The position numbers and the translations under genes were made by a program. This document shows, piece after piece, positions 1-9,242 of a stretch of DNA of 64,000 nucleotides (positions are counted from its first letter, which is position 1; every line of letters starts with the position of its first letter). Origin of the DNA: a gamma proteobacterium HTCC2207 (GTDB lineage Bacteria; Pseudomonadota; Gammaproteobacteria; Pseudomonadales; Porticoccaceae); NCBI GenBank assembly GCA_905182275.1, contig CAJJAU010000001.1, positions 1 through 64,000 of the forward strand. The letters run 5' to 3'. The notes under the pieces were generated by a model. The model saw only the letters and a program-made list of their open reading frames with translations, was not told the DNA's origin and made no database searches.

Positions 1-611
1 AAGCCAAAACCGAGTAAAGCAACTGCCTTTATGACGGCTCCATGCGCGCTATTACCGGCAACTATCCTAATGGCAGGAGCACCCCGATGTCCTTGCCGAG
101 TAAAATCCCAGCCTTGATTGCTATAGATTCGATGCCTCGCTGCCGCCAAGCCGCAAAAAATAGCCATCGATGTGCCACTCAAAAAGCTTGCCACAACATT
201 ATTAGGTAATCCAAATAGGCCTCGCAGCCACCGTTGAGTGACATTTTCTAGCACTGAAGTTATGGGCGACATTAAATATAACCCACTATTCTGATCCCAG
301 AAGTCGGTTAACCATTTAGTGGCTAAGGCCACCGGGAGCGCGCCTCCGGTTACAAAGCCGAAATAACGACCGCCGGTTTGGGCAACTGATGCTGGTGATC
401 CAATGGTATGTAATTGCTCGAGTATCTGGCTAGCGTCACCATTGAAGTTGGGCATATCTTCATCAAATAAACTGAGATCTTCAATGGCTTTTTCAGACGG
501 GAATACACTTCGTCTCTCGACATTATCCGAATAATCAAAGGCATATTTTGTTGCTTGCTCAAAGATCTCTTTAGCTGATCGTTCAGTCTGCATTTTCTTT
601 CGTAAATTCAT
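1..611 (-). CDS. PLP-dependent group II decarboxylase / aspartate aminotransferase-like protein, 3' end outside window
   Basis: The reverse strand is open from an ATG at 611 to the window edge (about 203 codons); the C-terminal part, including the PLP lysine, lies outside. The visible part reads like the N-terminal half of group II pyridoxal-dependent decarboxylases: a GGRYFGFVTGGALP segment, then LFGLPNNVVASFLSGTSMA, the counterpart of the family's 'G.F.SG.SMAN' substrate and cofactor region, then AAARHRIYSNQGWDF and an HGAVIKAVALLG segment. Such enzymes decarboxylate amino acids, and some members are annotated as aminotransferases; the substrate cannot be read here. An in-frame ATG at 593 is an alternative start, and neither has a strong ribosome binding site. 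It is transcribed divergently from fadB across a 352-bp gap. Confidence 0.85.
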   Translation of the reverse strand, partial: MNLRKKMQTERSAKEIFEQATKYAFDYSDNVERRSVFPSEKAIEDLSLFDEDMPNFNGDASQILEQLHTIGSPASVAQTGGRYFGFVTGGALPVALATKWLTDFWDQNSGLYLMSPITSVLENVTQRWLRGLFGLPNNVVASFLSGTSMAIFCGLAAARHRIYSNQGWDFTRQGHRGAPAIRIVAGNSAHGAVIKAVALLGFG

Positions 612-753
612 TAATTAATTCTATCCAAGCCAATATGAGATTTATCCGTTAGTAAATCATAGAAGTTTGATCATAGACAGTGGATGTAATGTGATTCAGT
701 AATAAATCGATGTGGAAAAGGATGTGTATGGCGCGGAAAGTTTGGTCCCAGCA

Positions 754-800
754 CACTCACCAAGAGATCTAGAAGGGATGCAAAATACAGTTGGTGAGTG
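754..800. repeat. 10-bp perfect inverted repeat in the decarboxylase-fadB gap
   Basis: CACTCACCAA at 754-763 is the exact reverse complement of TTGGTGAGTG at 791-800, separated by 27 nt. Neither strand has a T-tract after the stem, so it is not a standard intrinsic terminator. It lies about 160 bp upstream of the fadB start, in a 352-bp gap (612-963) where I see no supportable gene. It could be a regulatory RNA hairpin, an sRNA element or a spaced protein-binding site. Confidence 0.6.
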
Positions 801-963
801 AACCGAGTAAAGTTATGACTACGCAATATTCAAATGGTTCAGTAATTTGCCAAATATGCCTATCAAAGGTCCAAAAAGATAGACTCTTGGTAGAACAAAG
901 TTAGAATAAACGCCCAACGCTGGCATTTAATAGAACGGCACACTATCAAAGGTAGTTAAAACT

Positions 964-3123
964 ATGTATCAGGGTGAAACACTTAGCCTCGCGCGATTAG
1001 AAGGCGACTTTTTAGAGATCAACTTTAATAATAAGAACGGTTCGGTTAATAAGTTCGATAGCCAAACCTTAGATGAATTACGCGCTGCCATGAGTTTACT
1101 GGCGCAAGCCGAATCAGTTCGTGGCCTTTTATTAACAAGTTCAAAATCGGTATTTGTGGTTGGTGCCGACATTACCGAATTTTCAGTAATGTTTAATGCT
1201 ACTCGTGAAGAGTTTGTTGCTCAGGCAGCGGACGTTAACCGCATCTTTTCTGATATAGAAGATCTACCTTATCCCTCGGTGGCTGCAATTAATGGCTTTG
1301 CTCTGGGCGGAGGTTTGGAGATTTGTCTAACCTGTGACAAGCGTGTAATTTCGTCGAAGGCTTCAGTAGGATTGCCGGAGACAGGGCTGGGCATTATGCC
1401 GGGTTGGGGGGGTACAGTGCGGTTACCTCGATTGGCTGGTTTTAACTTGGCACTACATTGGATCGTGTCAGGTGCGCCACAGAACGCGCTAAAAGCCTTG
1501 GAAGCAGGGGCGGTTGATCTCATTTCAGAGCCAGAGAATTTACGCGACAGCGCCTTGGCTATGTTGGCTGATTTAGCCAATGGCAGTGAAGACTTTCTTG
1601 CCCTTCGTAAAGCAAAGCTCGGCCCTGTAGCTATTAGTTTGGATGAAGCTGCTGCGTCTGCAGAAGATGCGTGTAGAGCGGTTCGTAGTAGGCAAGGTGA
1701 CAATTATCCTGCGGCTTTTAAGGTCGCTGAGCTAATGGTTAGTGCCTGTCATATGAATCGGGATGCGGCTGTGTCGCAAGAGAATCATGCATTCTTTGAA
1801 CTAACCCAGACGCCTCAGGCGCGAGCTTTAACCGGTTTATTCCTCGGGGAACAATATGTGGTTAAACAGGCTAAAGTGCGCAATGCCCCTTTCACTGAGA
1901 TCAGCCAACCTATCTCTAAGGCGGCGGTTATTGGCGCAGGCATTATGGGTGGTGGCATTGCCTATCAGAATGCCTTAAAAGGTCTTGCAATCGTCATGAA
2001 GGACATTAATCAGCCAGCACTAGATTTAGGGTCTAGTGAGGCCTCCAAATTACTTAATCGTGGCGTAAAGCGAGGCAAACTAACCGAGGCAAAAGCAGAG
2101 GCTATCCTTTCTCAAATACAACCGTCGCTTGAAGACGAATCGATTACTGACTGCGATATGGTGGTTGAAGCGGTGGTAGAAATAGAGTCGGTTAAGTCGC
2201 AGGTGTTGGCTTCGGTCGAAGCTCAGCTATCCAATCACGGCAGCGTAATCACGTCAAATACCTCTACTATCTCGATTAACCGTCTTGCTGACTCACTGCA
2301 ACGACCAGAAAACTTCTGCGGCATGCATTTTTTCAACCCCGTTCATGCTATGCCTTTGGTTGAGATTATCCGCGGTGAGAAGAGCTCTGAACAAACTATT
2401 GCGGCAGTCTGTGCTTATGCGTTGAAGTTAGGTAAAAAGCCCATCGTAGTTAATGATTGCCCTGGGTTTTTAGTTAATCGGGTCTTGTTTGCGGCTTTAT
2501 TGGGTATGGAGATGCTCATTGCTGAGGGTGCGGATTTCGAACAGATCGATCAGGTAATGGAAAAGTGGGGGTTACCCATGGGTCCGGCTTATCTGAGTGA
2601 TGTTATTGGCTTAGATACAATCGTTCATTGTTACTCTGTCTTACTTAAAGGATTGCCAGAGAGGTTTATTGAAATAGAACCCTCAAGGTCATCACAGGTG
2701 CTGTTCGATGGAGCACGGCTGGGGCAAAAAAATGGTCTGGGTTATTACAGATATTCTAATAATGAACAGGGCCGGCCATCTAAAACAGCGGACACTACGG
2801 TGATCGAGACCTTCGAAAATCTCTATGGCAAGGCTAAACAATTTGATGAACAAGAGATCGTCTCGCGTATTATGGGTGCCATGGGTATGGAGATGGTACG
2901 GTGCCTCGAAGAAGGGGTGGTTGCCTCACCAACAGAGGCTGATATGGCGCTGATCTATGGGATCGGCTTCCCAGCATTTCGAGGTGGGATCTGCCGCTGG
3001 ATGGACGAAGTAGGATTATCTGAAGTCTGTGAAATGGGTGACAAATATGGACGGGTAAGTCCTCTTTATGAGCCAACAGAAGCTCTTAGAGAAAAAGCGG
3101 ATAAAGGCGAAACCCTGTATTAA
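964..3123 (+). CDS. fadB: Fatty acid oxidation complex alpha subunit (enoyl-CoA hydratase / 3-hydroxyacyl-CoA dehydrogenase)
   Basis: A 719-residue protein of the usual FadB length. Residues 1-190 form the crotonase domain, with the oxyanion segment GGGLEI and the two catalytic glutamates at positions 119 and 139 (GLPET), the same numbers as in E. coli FadB. From about 318 comes the NAD-binding dehydrogenase domain with GAGIMGGG, then the active-site segment GMHFFNPVHAMP with its histidine at 455 and a C-terminal dehydrogenase domain pair. It hydrates enoyl-CoA and oxidises 3-hydroxyacyl-CoA in beta-oxidation. The usual partner thiolase fadA does not follow; the next gene is convergent and overlaps by 4 bp. 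The ATG follows an AAAGG-like site. The family assignment is firm. Confidence 0.95.
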   Translation: MYQGETLSLARLEGDFLEINFNNKNGSVNKFDSQTLDELRAAMSLLAQAESVRGLLLTSSKSVFVVGADITEFSVMFNATREEFVAQAADVNRIFSDIEDLPYPSVAAINGFALGGGLEICLTCDKRVISSKASVGLPETGLGIMPGWGGTVRLPRLAGFNLALHWIVSGAPQNALKALEAGAVDLISEPENLRDSALAMLADLANGSEDFLALRKAKLGPVAISLDEAAASAEDACRAVRSRQGDNYPAAFKVAELMVSACHMNRDAAVSQENHAFFELTQTPQARALTGLFLGEQYVVKQAKVRNAPFTEISQPISKAAVIGAGIMGGGIAYQNALKGLAIVMKDINQPALDLGSSEASKLLNRGVKRGKLTEAKAEAILSQIQPSLEDESITDCDMVVEAVVEIESVKSQVLASVEAQLSNHGSVITSNTSTISINRLADSLQRPENFCGMHFFNPVHAMPLVEIIRGEKSSEQTIAAVCAYALKLGKKPIVVNDCPGFLVNRVLFAALLGMEMLIAEGADFEQIDQVMEKWGLPMGPAYLSDVIGLDTIVHCYSVLLKGLPERFIEIEPSRSSQVLFDGARLGQKNGLGYYRYSNNEQGRPSKTADTTVIETFENLYGKAKQFDEQEIVSRIMGAMGMEMVRCLEEGVVASPTEADMALIYGIGFPAFRGGICRWMDEVGLSEVCEMGDKYGRVSPLYEPTEALREKADKGETLY

Positions 3124-4064
3124 TGTTGTAAGTACTGTTGAAAGAAGCGCCAGACTTCATCGCTGGCGCTGATATCCCTATTAGTGGGGCCGTAAAGCTT
3201 GTGTGCTTCTAGCTCCTCCTGTTCGGTCAAGTTTTCCATTGGCCACCGATGACCACCACCCTGAACAATATAGAGCCAAACTTCATTTAGAGAGCTTGAG
3301 GAGAAATAACGCTCAAATCGCACCACAGTGCGGTCTTTTTTATCTGCGTCATCAACAAAGGTTAGCTCTTTTTTGTTCAACCCATTTGCCTCTGCCCAAA
3401 ATTGGACAGTTTCCGGTATCCCGAGATAGGCGCCATAACCCGCTTTGTTTTCCATATCACCACCAAAGTAGGAGATAGCATCATCGGTTCCGTGAATTTG
3501 TAACACGGGTAACGGTTTGGCCGGTGCGCAGTCATCATGAATATGCTTCATGAGAACTCCGGTCACTGAGGCCATCGCGCCATAGAGCTTAGAATTAGTG
3601 CAGGCCATAAAATGGGCCATGTCACCACCGTTTGACATACCCACCATGAACGTACGGGAGGGAGTCACGTTTAATTGCTGCTGTAAGTTTGATGTTAAAG
3701 CGCTAACAAATCCTAGGTCATCAACGGTGCTGGTAGCGTGATGGTCATAACCAACGTTAAAAAATCGATATCCGAATTGATCCCTAGTCCCTTCAGGGTA
3801 AGCAACGATAAAACCTTCTCGATCGGCAATGGCATTAAAGCCAGAGTAATCCATGATTTCACCTGCCGACCCCATATAGCCGTGCATAACCATGACGAGG
3901 GACCCATTAGGCTTAACATCGGCGGGTACGTGTAATATAAAGGAACGTGTTGCGCCGTCATGCTCTATCGTTCGATGGACAGGAAAATTTAAGTATTCAG
4001 ACGCATCGGCAAGACTTGCTTGCACAAACATCAATAACAAAGTAGCTCGTAGCTTTTTTATCAC
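3120..4064 (-). CDS. Secreted PHB-depolymerase/LpqC-family alpha/beta-hydrolase esterase
   Basis: A 314-residue protein with a short cationic and hydrophobic N-terminus (MIKKLRATLLLMFVQASLADA), a likely Sec signal peptide. The alpha/beta-hydrolase core shows an HGYMGS oxyanion region near 61, the nucleophile elbow GMSNGG with Ser144, an acid in HGTDD (about 194) and the catalytic histidine in GGGHRWP (272). This pattern is that of the polyhydroxybutyrate depolymerase/feruloyl-esterase group (LpqC-like), which acts on ester polymers or polyol esters outside the cytoplasm. The true substrate is unknown. Translation probably begins at GTG 4064, 8 nt after a TAGGA site. It is convergent with fadB, and the stop codons overlap. 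Confidence 0.85.
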   Translation of the reverse strand: MIKKLRATLLLMFVQASLADASEYLNFPVHRTIEHDGATRSFILHVPADVKPNGSLVMVMHGYMGSAGEIMDYSGFNAIADREGFIVAYPEGTRDQFGYRFFNVGYDHHATSTVDDLGFVSALTSNLQQQLNVTPSRTFMVGMSNGGDMAHFMACTNSKLYGAMASVTGVLMKHIHDDCAPAKPLPVLQIHGTDDAISYFGGDMENKAGYGAYLGIPETVQFWAEANGLNKKELTFVDDADKKDRTVVRFERYFSSSSLNEVWLYIVQGGGHRWPMENLTEQEELEAHKLYGPTNRDISASDEVWRFFQQYLQH

Positions 4065-4267
4065 TATTACTGTCCTAAAAGCGTCGCGGCTATAGCCCTA
4101 AACATCTTAAGATGAACAAGCAGCTATTATCAGGAGAAGGCTTGCTAGCATCAACCTTCCCATAGGATCTCCAGAGTAAGTGGACCTAGTTACATTTTGG
4201 ATAACTCTAGACTATCCATTTTGGAGTTGCAAAAAAACTAATGCCTAATAGGGCGATTTGTTATAGA

Positions 4268-4300
4268 CAAAAAAAGGGGTAGATTAAAATCTACCCCTTT
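4268..4300 (-). terminator. Rho-independent terminator of aceA
   Basis: A 13-bp perfect stem: 4273-4285 pairs with 4288-4300 across a 2-nt centre, with core GGGGTAGATT. On the minus strand the stem is followed by a run of T (complement of the A-run at 4269-4275). It lies about 25 bp past the aceA stop codon. Confidence 0.85.
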
Positions 4301-4325
4301 CTGTTGAATCTCAAAGCGATCAACC

Positions 4326-5906
4326 TTAGAACTGGTTCATCGTGTTGTCTTCACCTGACGCCTTTAATGCAGCATCACCAGCAAAGTACTCTTTATGATC
4401 ATCACCCATATCAGAACCAGCCATGTTCTGGTGCTTTACACAGGCGATCCCTTGACGGATCTCTTTGCGCTGTACACCCGCAACATAACCTAGCATACCT
4501 TGGTCACCAAAGTACTCTTTCGCCAGATTGTCTGTAGAAAGGGCTGCCGTATGATAAGTTGGCAGCGTAATCAGATGGTGGAAGATACCAGCGCCAACCG
4601 CAGCGTCTGCTTGGAATGTACGAATTTTTTCATCAGCCTCTATACCCAAGTCAGTCTGGTCATAACTTACATTCATTAGATCAGCACGATCATAAGCCGC
4701 AACGTCCTTTCCTGCTTCAGTCCAGGCATCAAAAATCTGCTGGCGGAAGTTTAGAGTCCAGTTGAAGGAAGGGCTATTGTTGTAGACCAGTTTAGCGTTG
4801 GGAACTACCTTGCGAATTTCGTCAACCATAGCTCCGATCTGCCCCACATGTGGCTTCTCGGTTTCAATCCAAATCATATCAGCCCCATTTTGCAGACTGG
4901 TAATGCAATCAAGCACGCACCGTGCTTCACCAGTGCCTTCTTTAAATTGGAAGAGATTACTCGGAAGGCGCTTAGGACGGACTAATTTACCGTTTTGATT
5001 GATCACCACATCACCGTTTTTCATATCCGCAGGCGATACTTCTTCCACATCTAAAAAGGCATTGTATTGGTCGCCCAAATCGCCGGGCTGGTTAGTGACA
5101 GCAATCTGTTTAGTCAGGCCAGCTCCCAAAGAGTCAGTACGGGCAACGATGACACCGTCATCCACGCCTAGCTCTAAAAAGGCATAGCGTACGGCGTTAA
5201 TCTTAGCCAAGAAATCAGAGTGGGGCACAGTTACCTTGCCATCTTGGTGTCCACACTGCTTTTCGTCAGAGACTTGGTTTTCTATCTGGATACAGCATGC
5301 GCCGGCCTCAATCATCTGCTTCGCCATCAGGTAAGTCGCTTCTGCGTTACCAAAGCCTGCATCAATATCAGCAATAATGGGGACTACATGAGTTTCGAAA
5401 TTGTCGATCTGCGACTGGATAGCAGCTTTTGCATCGCCATTAGCGGCATCTAGCTGGCGGAACAAGCCGCCGAGCTCACGAGCATCAGCCTGACGCAGAA
5501 ACGTGTAGAGTTCAGCAATAAGGGCTGCTACCGAAGTTTTCTCGTGCATAGACTGATCAGGGAGTGGCCCAAAGTCAGAGCGCAGGGCTGCAACCATCCA
5601 TCCGGACAGGTACAGATACTTTTTCTTGGTAGTACCGAAATGCTTCTTGATAGAGATCATTTTCTGCTGACCGATGAACCCATGCCAACATCCTAAAGAC
5701 TGGGTGTAGGAAGTGGGGTCGGCATCATACTCAACCATGTCTTCGCGCATTACACCCGCTGTGTATTTTGCAATTTCCAAGCCGGTTTGGAATCGATTTT
5801 GAGCGCGCATTCTCGCTGCTGAATCAGCGCTTATTGCGCCCCAATTACTACCATGAGCACCGATAATATCGGCTAATTTTGCCGAATCCTGAGTGAAGTT
5901 TGACAT
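4326..5906 (-). CDS. aceA: Isocitrate lyase (long, Pseudomonas-type)
   Basis: This 526-residue protein splits isocitrate into glyoxylate and succinate, the first step of the glyoxylate shunt. The signature KQCGH at 216-220 carries the catalytic cysteine (218); it is followed by QDGKVTVPHSDFLAKI and by IVARTDSLGAGLTKQIAVT, as in the roughly 530-residue isocitrate lyases of Pseudomonas rather than the 434-residue E. coli form. The ATG at 5906 has an AGAGGA site five bases upstream. A strong terminator follows the stop. A LysR gene is divergent from the same intergenic region and malate synthase G lies just beyond it, so the shunt enzymes flank a candidate regulator. aceK is not in the window. 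Confidence 0.96.
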   Translation of the reverse strand: MSNFTQDSAKLADIIGAHGSNWGAISADSAARMRAQNRFQTGLEIAKYTAGVMREDMVEYDADPTSYTQSLGCWHGFIGQQKMISIKKHFGTTKKKYLYLSGWMVAALRSDFGPLPDQSMHEKTSVAALIAELYTFLRQADARELGGLFRQLDAANGDAKAAIQSQIDNFETHVVPIIADIDAGFGNAEATYLMAKQMIEAGACCIQIENQVSDEKQCGHQDGKVTVPHSDFLAKINAVRYAFLELGVDDGVIVARTDSLGAGLTKQIAVTNQPGDLGDQYNAFLDVEEVSPADMKNGDVVINQNGKLVRPKRLPSNLFQFKEGTGEARCVLDCITSLQNGADMIWIETEKPHVGQIGAMVDEIRKVVPNAKLVYNNSPSFNWTLNFRQQIFDAWTEAGKDVAAYDRADLMNVSYDQTDLGIEADEKIRTFQADAAVGAGIFHHLITLPTYHTAALSTDNLAKEYFGDQGMLGYVAGVQRKEIRQGIACVKHQNMAGSDMGDDHKEYFAGDAALKASGEDNTMNQF

Positions 5907-5936
5907 GAGATTCCTCTTTTCCTGTGATTGCCATAT

Positions 5937-5964
5937 TTGACTAAGCCGTCATTTTAGGTATCAT
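5937..5964 (+). promoter_or_regulatory. Predicted sigma-70 promoter for the LysR gene
   Basis: TTGACT at 5937-5942 and TATCAT at 5959-5964 are separated by 16 bp, each matching five of six consensus bases. Transcription would begin near 5971. That excludes the upstream in-frame ATG at 5963 and supports the LysR start at 6011. The region is shared with the divergent aceA gene, a typical place for LysR-type control. Confidence 0.5.
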
Positions 5965-6010
5965 GCCGCCATTAATCTATATTATCGTTTTAATCTTGGG
6001 TATTTTTCTT

Positions 6011-6952
6011 ATGAATATGTCAAAGGTAGATCTAAACCTTCTAGTTTACTTAGATGTTTTGCTGCGAGAGTGCAATGTAACAAGGGCTGCCGAGGAGCTA
6101 GGCATCAGCCAGCCGGCAATGTCCAACAGCCTGAGACGTCTCCGTGATTTATTCGCTGACCCTATTTTAGTGCGCACCAGCGATGGTATGACTCCAACTG
6201 ACAGGGCGCTTGAGCTACAGCCGTTAGTCAGGACCGTGCTGGCCGCCGCTGAGCAAGCAGTGCTGCCCAAAACCGAGTTCAATCCCTCTGCGTCTACTCG
6301 GATTTTCCGAATTATGGCGAGTGATTACACTGAAGCGACGTTACTGCCGGTGCTGCTTAGACGGCTGTTAAAGGAGGCACCTAACGTGCGCCTGGATATC
6401 ATGACGCCAAGTGACGTGAGCTTTCATGATGTAGAGCGAGGTAAGGTAGATCTTGTTATCAATCGCTTTGATAGCTTGCCCCAGTCATTTCATCAGGTAC
6501 ATCTCTGGGATGACAGCTTTTCGTGCGTAGTTAGTGCGTCCAATCCCATCTCGCAAAACTGGAATCTCGACGCGTACTTGTCAGCCAAGCATGTCTGGGT
6601 CAGCAAAACTGGTATGGGGGTCGGTGTGGGTATGAGTTCAGATGATGTTCAACGGCTAGGCTGGGTAGATGATGCTCTGGATAAAATCGATGCGAAACGC
6701 AATATCGCACTATTTACACGTCATTATCAGGCAGCGCTGCTGCTTGGAGAGCAGGAAGGTCTGATCGTGACGCTCCCTTCCATGGCCGCGAGGCAGCTAC
6801 AGGGCAACTCTAACGTGGTGATTTTGGATCCGCCGTTTGAGATTCCTAGGATGCGCCTCAAAATGGTGTGGAGTCCCTTATTACAGCATGATCCCGGTCA
6901 TCGATGGATGAGACAGCTAATTAAAACCGTGTCCGAAGAGGTGCTCGTTTAG
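6011..6952 (+). CDS. LysR-type transcriptional regulator (NodD/LeuO-like), between aceA and glcB
   Basis: About 313 residues from ATG 6011; a second ATG at 6017 is equally possible. The N-terminus MSKVDLNLLVYLDVLL starts the winged helix-turn-helix, with the recognition region AAEELGISQPAMSNSLRRLRDLFADPILVR near residues 20-55, followed by a type 2 periplasmic-binding-fold effector domain. The phrase 'DPILVRTSDGMTPT' is characteristic of the NodD/LeuO branch. The longer open frame from 5963 would begin inside the predicted promoter. The position between isocitrate lyase and malate synthase suggests control of the glyoxylate shunt; this is inference from context, and the effector is unknown. 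Confidence 0.88.
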   Translation: MNMSKVDLNLLVYLDVLLRECNVTRAAEELGISQPAMSNSLRRLRDLFADPILVRTSDGMTPTDRALELQPLVRTVLAAAEQAVLPKTEFNPSASTRIFRIMASDYTEATLLPVLLRRLLKEAPNVRLDIMTPSDVSFHDVERGKVDLVINRFDSLPQSFHQVHLWDDSFSCVVSASNPISQNWNLDAYLSAKHVWVSKTGMGVGVGMSSDDVQRLGWVDDALDKIDAKRNIALFTRHYQAALLLGEQEGLIVTLPSMAARQLQGNSNVVILDPPFEIPRMRLKMVWSPLLQHDPGHRWMRQLIKTVSEEVLV

Positions 6953-6975
6953 AGGTCTGCCAAGCAATGCTATTA

Positions 6976-6995
6976 TCGGCTTGCTGAATAGCCGA
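6976..6995. repeat. 6-bp inverted repeat upstream of glcB
   Basis: TCGGCT at 6976-6981 pairs with AGCCGA at 6990-6995 across an 8-nt loop, directly after the LysR stop codon and about 77 bp before the glcB start. There is no T-tract. It could be a weak hairpin ending the LysR transcript or part of a glcB control site. Confidence 0.3.
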
Positions 6996-7071
6996 GATAT
7001 GAGTGACAGATTTGGAATCTCCGCACCAAGTTAATACACTAAACATGTCTACAATCAGTTGGAGTTAGCCC

Positions 7072-9234
7072 ATGAGTGAAAGAGTCCAAGAATCTGGCCT
7101 TCAGGTCGCCAAATCAATTCATGAGTTGGTCAATCAGTCTATTCTGCCGGGGACAGGACTAACAACCGAGGCCTTCTGGCCCAAATTTGCTGCTATTGTT
7201 GAGCGTTTCGCGCCGATTAATAGCGAGTTGCTGCGGGTGCGGGATGATTTACAGGCTCAAATCGATATCTGGCACAGAGAGAATACTGGTAGTTTCGAAT
7301 TCTCTGACTACAAAGCATTCCTTCAAGATATCGGTTATTTGGTGCCTCCCGGTGACGATTTCGCGGTAACACCAGAAAATGTCGATACCGAAATTACCCT
7401 GCAAGCCGGACCGCAGCTAGTTGTTCCCATTATGAATGCGCGATTTGCGCTCAACGCAGCTAATGCTCGTTGGGGCAGCTTATATGATGCGCTTTATGGA
7501 AACGATGTAATCTCTGAGGAGGGTGGTGCAGACAAATCTGGGGCTTATAACCCAGTTCGTGGACAGAAGGTTATCGACTATGGTCGTGATTTTTTAGACG
7601 TCGCCGCGCCCTTAACGTCAGGCTCTCACCATCAGTCCATTGCTTATCGGTTGGTAGATCAGCAACTTCAGGTGAAGCTTAGCGATGGCAGTTCGGTGGC
7701 GCTAGCAGAAAAAAATCAACTTATGGGTTATTTAGGTGATACCGAAAATCCTACCTCTATACTTTTAAAAAACAATAACTTACATTTAGAAATTCAAGTA
7801 GATTCTAGTCATAACGTTGGCTCGACCGATAAAGCTAGCGTTAAAGATATTGTGCTCGAGTCAGCTCTGACCACCATTATGGATTGCGAAGACTCTGTAG
7901 CTGCGGTTGACGCAGAAGATAAAGCGCTGGCCTACGCAAACTGGCTCGGTCTTATTAAGGGTGACCTTCAACAGACGATCACGCGCGGCAGCAGCAGCTT
8001 TGTACGGAAAATGAACGAGGATCGGCACTACATCGGGGCAGATGGGTCGCCACTGGTACTTAAAGGCCGCAGTCTGATGTTTATCCGCAATGTGGGTCAT
8101 CTGATGACTAATCCTGCCATATTGTGCGCTGACGGTAGCGAAATTCCAGAAGGCATCATGGATGGTGTCATTACTAGCCTTATTTCTCTGCATGACCTTA
8201 AACGGCAAGGTGGGCTAGCCAATTCTTCCAGCGGCAGTACCTACATAGTCAAGCCAAAAATGCACGGACCTGCCGAAGTTGCCTTTACCAATGACCTGTT
8301 CGATGCCATTGAAGATGCTTTCAGCCTTGATCGCCACACCATAAAGGTTGGCATCATGGATGAAGAGCGGCGAACCTCTGTCAATCTAAAAGAATGTATC
8401 CGGGCTGCGAAGGGGCGGGTTGTGTTTATCAATACCGGTTTTCTTGACCGTACGGGTGATGAAATTCATACCAGCATGTTGGCTGGAGCCTTTGCGCTTA
8501 AGAGTGACCTAAAGACGATGCCGTGGATTTCCGCCTATGAAGATCAAAATGTTGATGTTGGTCTCGCCTGTGGGCTTAAGGGTAAGGCCCAGATCGGCAA
8601 AGGCATGTGGGCTATCCCAGATAATATGGCCGACATGATGAGAATCAAGATTGGCCACCCCAAAGCCGGTGCAAACTGTGCCTGGGTGCCATCACCTACC
8701 GCCGCTACGCTCCACGCAATGCACTATCACCAGGTCAATGTACCCAATTTGCAAGACGAGTTAATGACCCGAACTCAGGCGAATGTTGATGATATCTTAA
8801 CTATTCCATTACTGGGTGACCAACGGTTAACTCCAGAGCAAATACAGCTGGAACTTGATAATAACGCTCAGGGGATGCTTGGCTATGTTGTTCGTTGGGT
8901 CGAGCAGGGCGTAGGCTGTTCTAAGGTGCCGGACATTAATAACGTCGGGCTAATGGAAGATCGCGCCACGCTCAGAATTTCGAGCCAACACATTACCAAC
9001 TGGCTTCATCACGGCATGTGTACAGCAGATCAGGTCAACGAGACGCTACGACGAATGGCAGCGGTGGTTGATGGGCAAAACGCTGGCGACACTGATTACG
9101 TGCCTATGGGGCCTGACTTCGGTCAGAGTATCGCGTTTCAAGCGGCCTCAGACCTGGTTTTTAAGGGCCTAGAGCAGCCTAGCGGGTACACCGAGCCCCT
9201 ATTGCATGCCTACCGACAGCAAGCAAAGGCTTAA
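7072..9234 (+). CDS. glcB: Malate synthase G
   Basis: At 720 residues it has the length of the monomeric G-type enzyme, which condenses glyoxylate with acetyl-CoA to malate. Visible landmarks are [41 protein letters not shown], the substrate region [35 protein letters not shown] and the C-terminal catalytic region [21 protein letters not shown], whose Asp corresponds to the family's catalytic base. The ATG at 7072 follows TTGGAG at a normal distance. rraA begins 8 bp after the stop and is probably co-transcribed. With aceA it completes the glyoxylate shunt. Confidence 0.97.
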   Translation: MSERVQESGLQVAKSIHELVNQSILPGTGLTTEAFWPKFAAIVERFAPINSELLRVRDDLQAQIDIWHRENTGSFEFSDYKAFLQDIGYLVPPGDDFAVTPENVDTEITLQAGPQLVVPIMNARFALNAANARWGSLYDALYGNDVISEEGGADKSGAYNPVRGQKVIDYGRDFLDVAAPLTSGSHHQSIAYRLVDQQLQVKLSDGSSVALAEKNQLMGYLGDTENPTSILLKNNNLHLEIQVDSSHNVGSTDKASVKDIVLESALTTIMDCEDSVAAVDAEDKALAYANWLGLIKGDLQQTITRGSSSFVRKMNEDRHYIGADGSPLVLKGRSLMFIRNVGHLMTNPAILCADGSEIPEGIMDGVITSLISLHDLKRQGGLANSSSGSTYIVKPKMHGPAEVAFTNDLFDAIEDAFSLDRHTIKVGIMDEERRTSVNLKECIRAAKGRVVFINTGFLDRTGDEIHTSMLAGAFALKSDLKTMPWISAYEDQNVDVGLACGLKGKAQIGKGMWAIPDNMADMMRIKIGHPKAGANCAWVPSPTAATLHAMHYHQVNVPNLQDELMTRTQANVDDILTIPLLGDQRLTPEQIQLELDNNAQGMLGYVVRWVEQGVGCSKVPDINNVGLMEDRATLRISSQHITNWLHHGMCTADQVNETLRRMAAVVDGQNAGDTDYVPMGPDFGQSIAFQAASDLVFKGLEQPSGYTEPLLHAYRQQAKA

Positions 9235-9242
9235 GGGGCATT

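Noticed and set aside
350-562. 70-codon reverse open frame
   Set aside because: It is out of frame with the clearly PLP-decarboxylase-like reading frame that covers 1-611 on the same strand.
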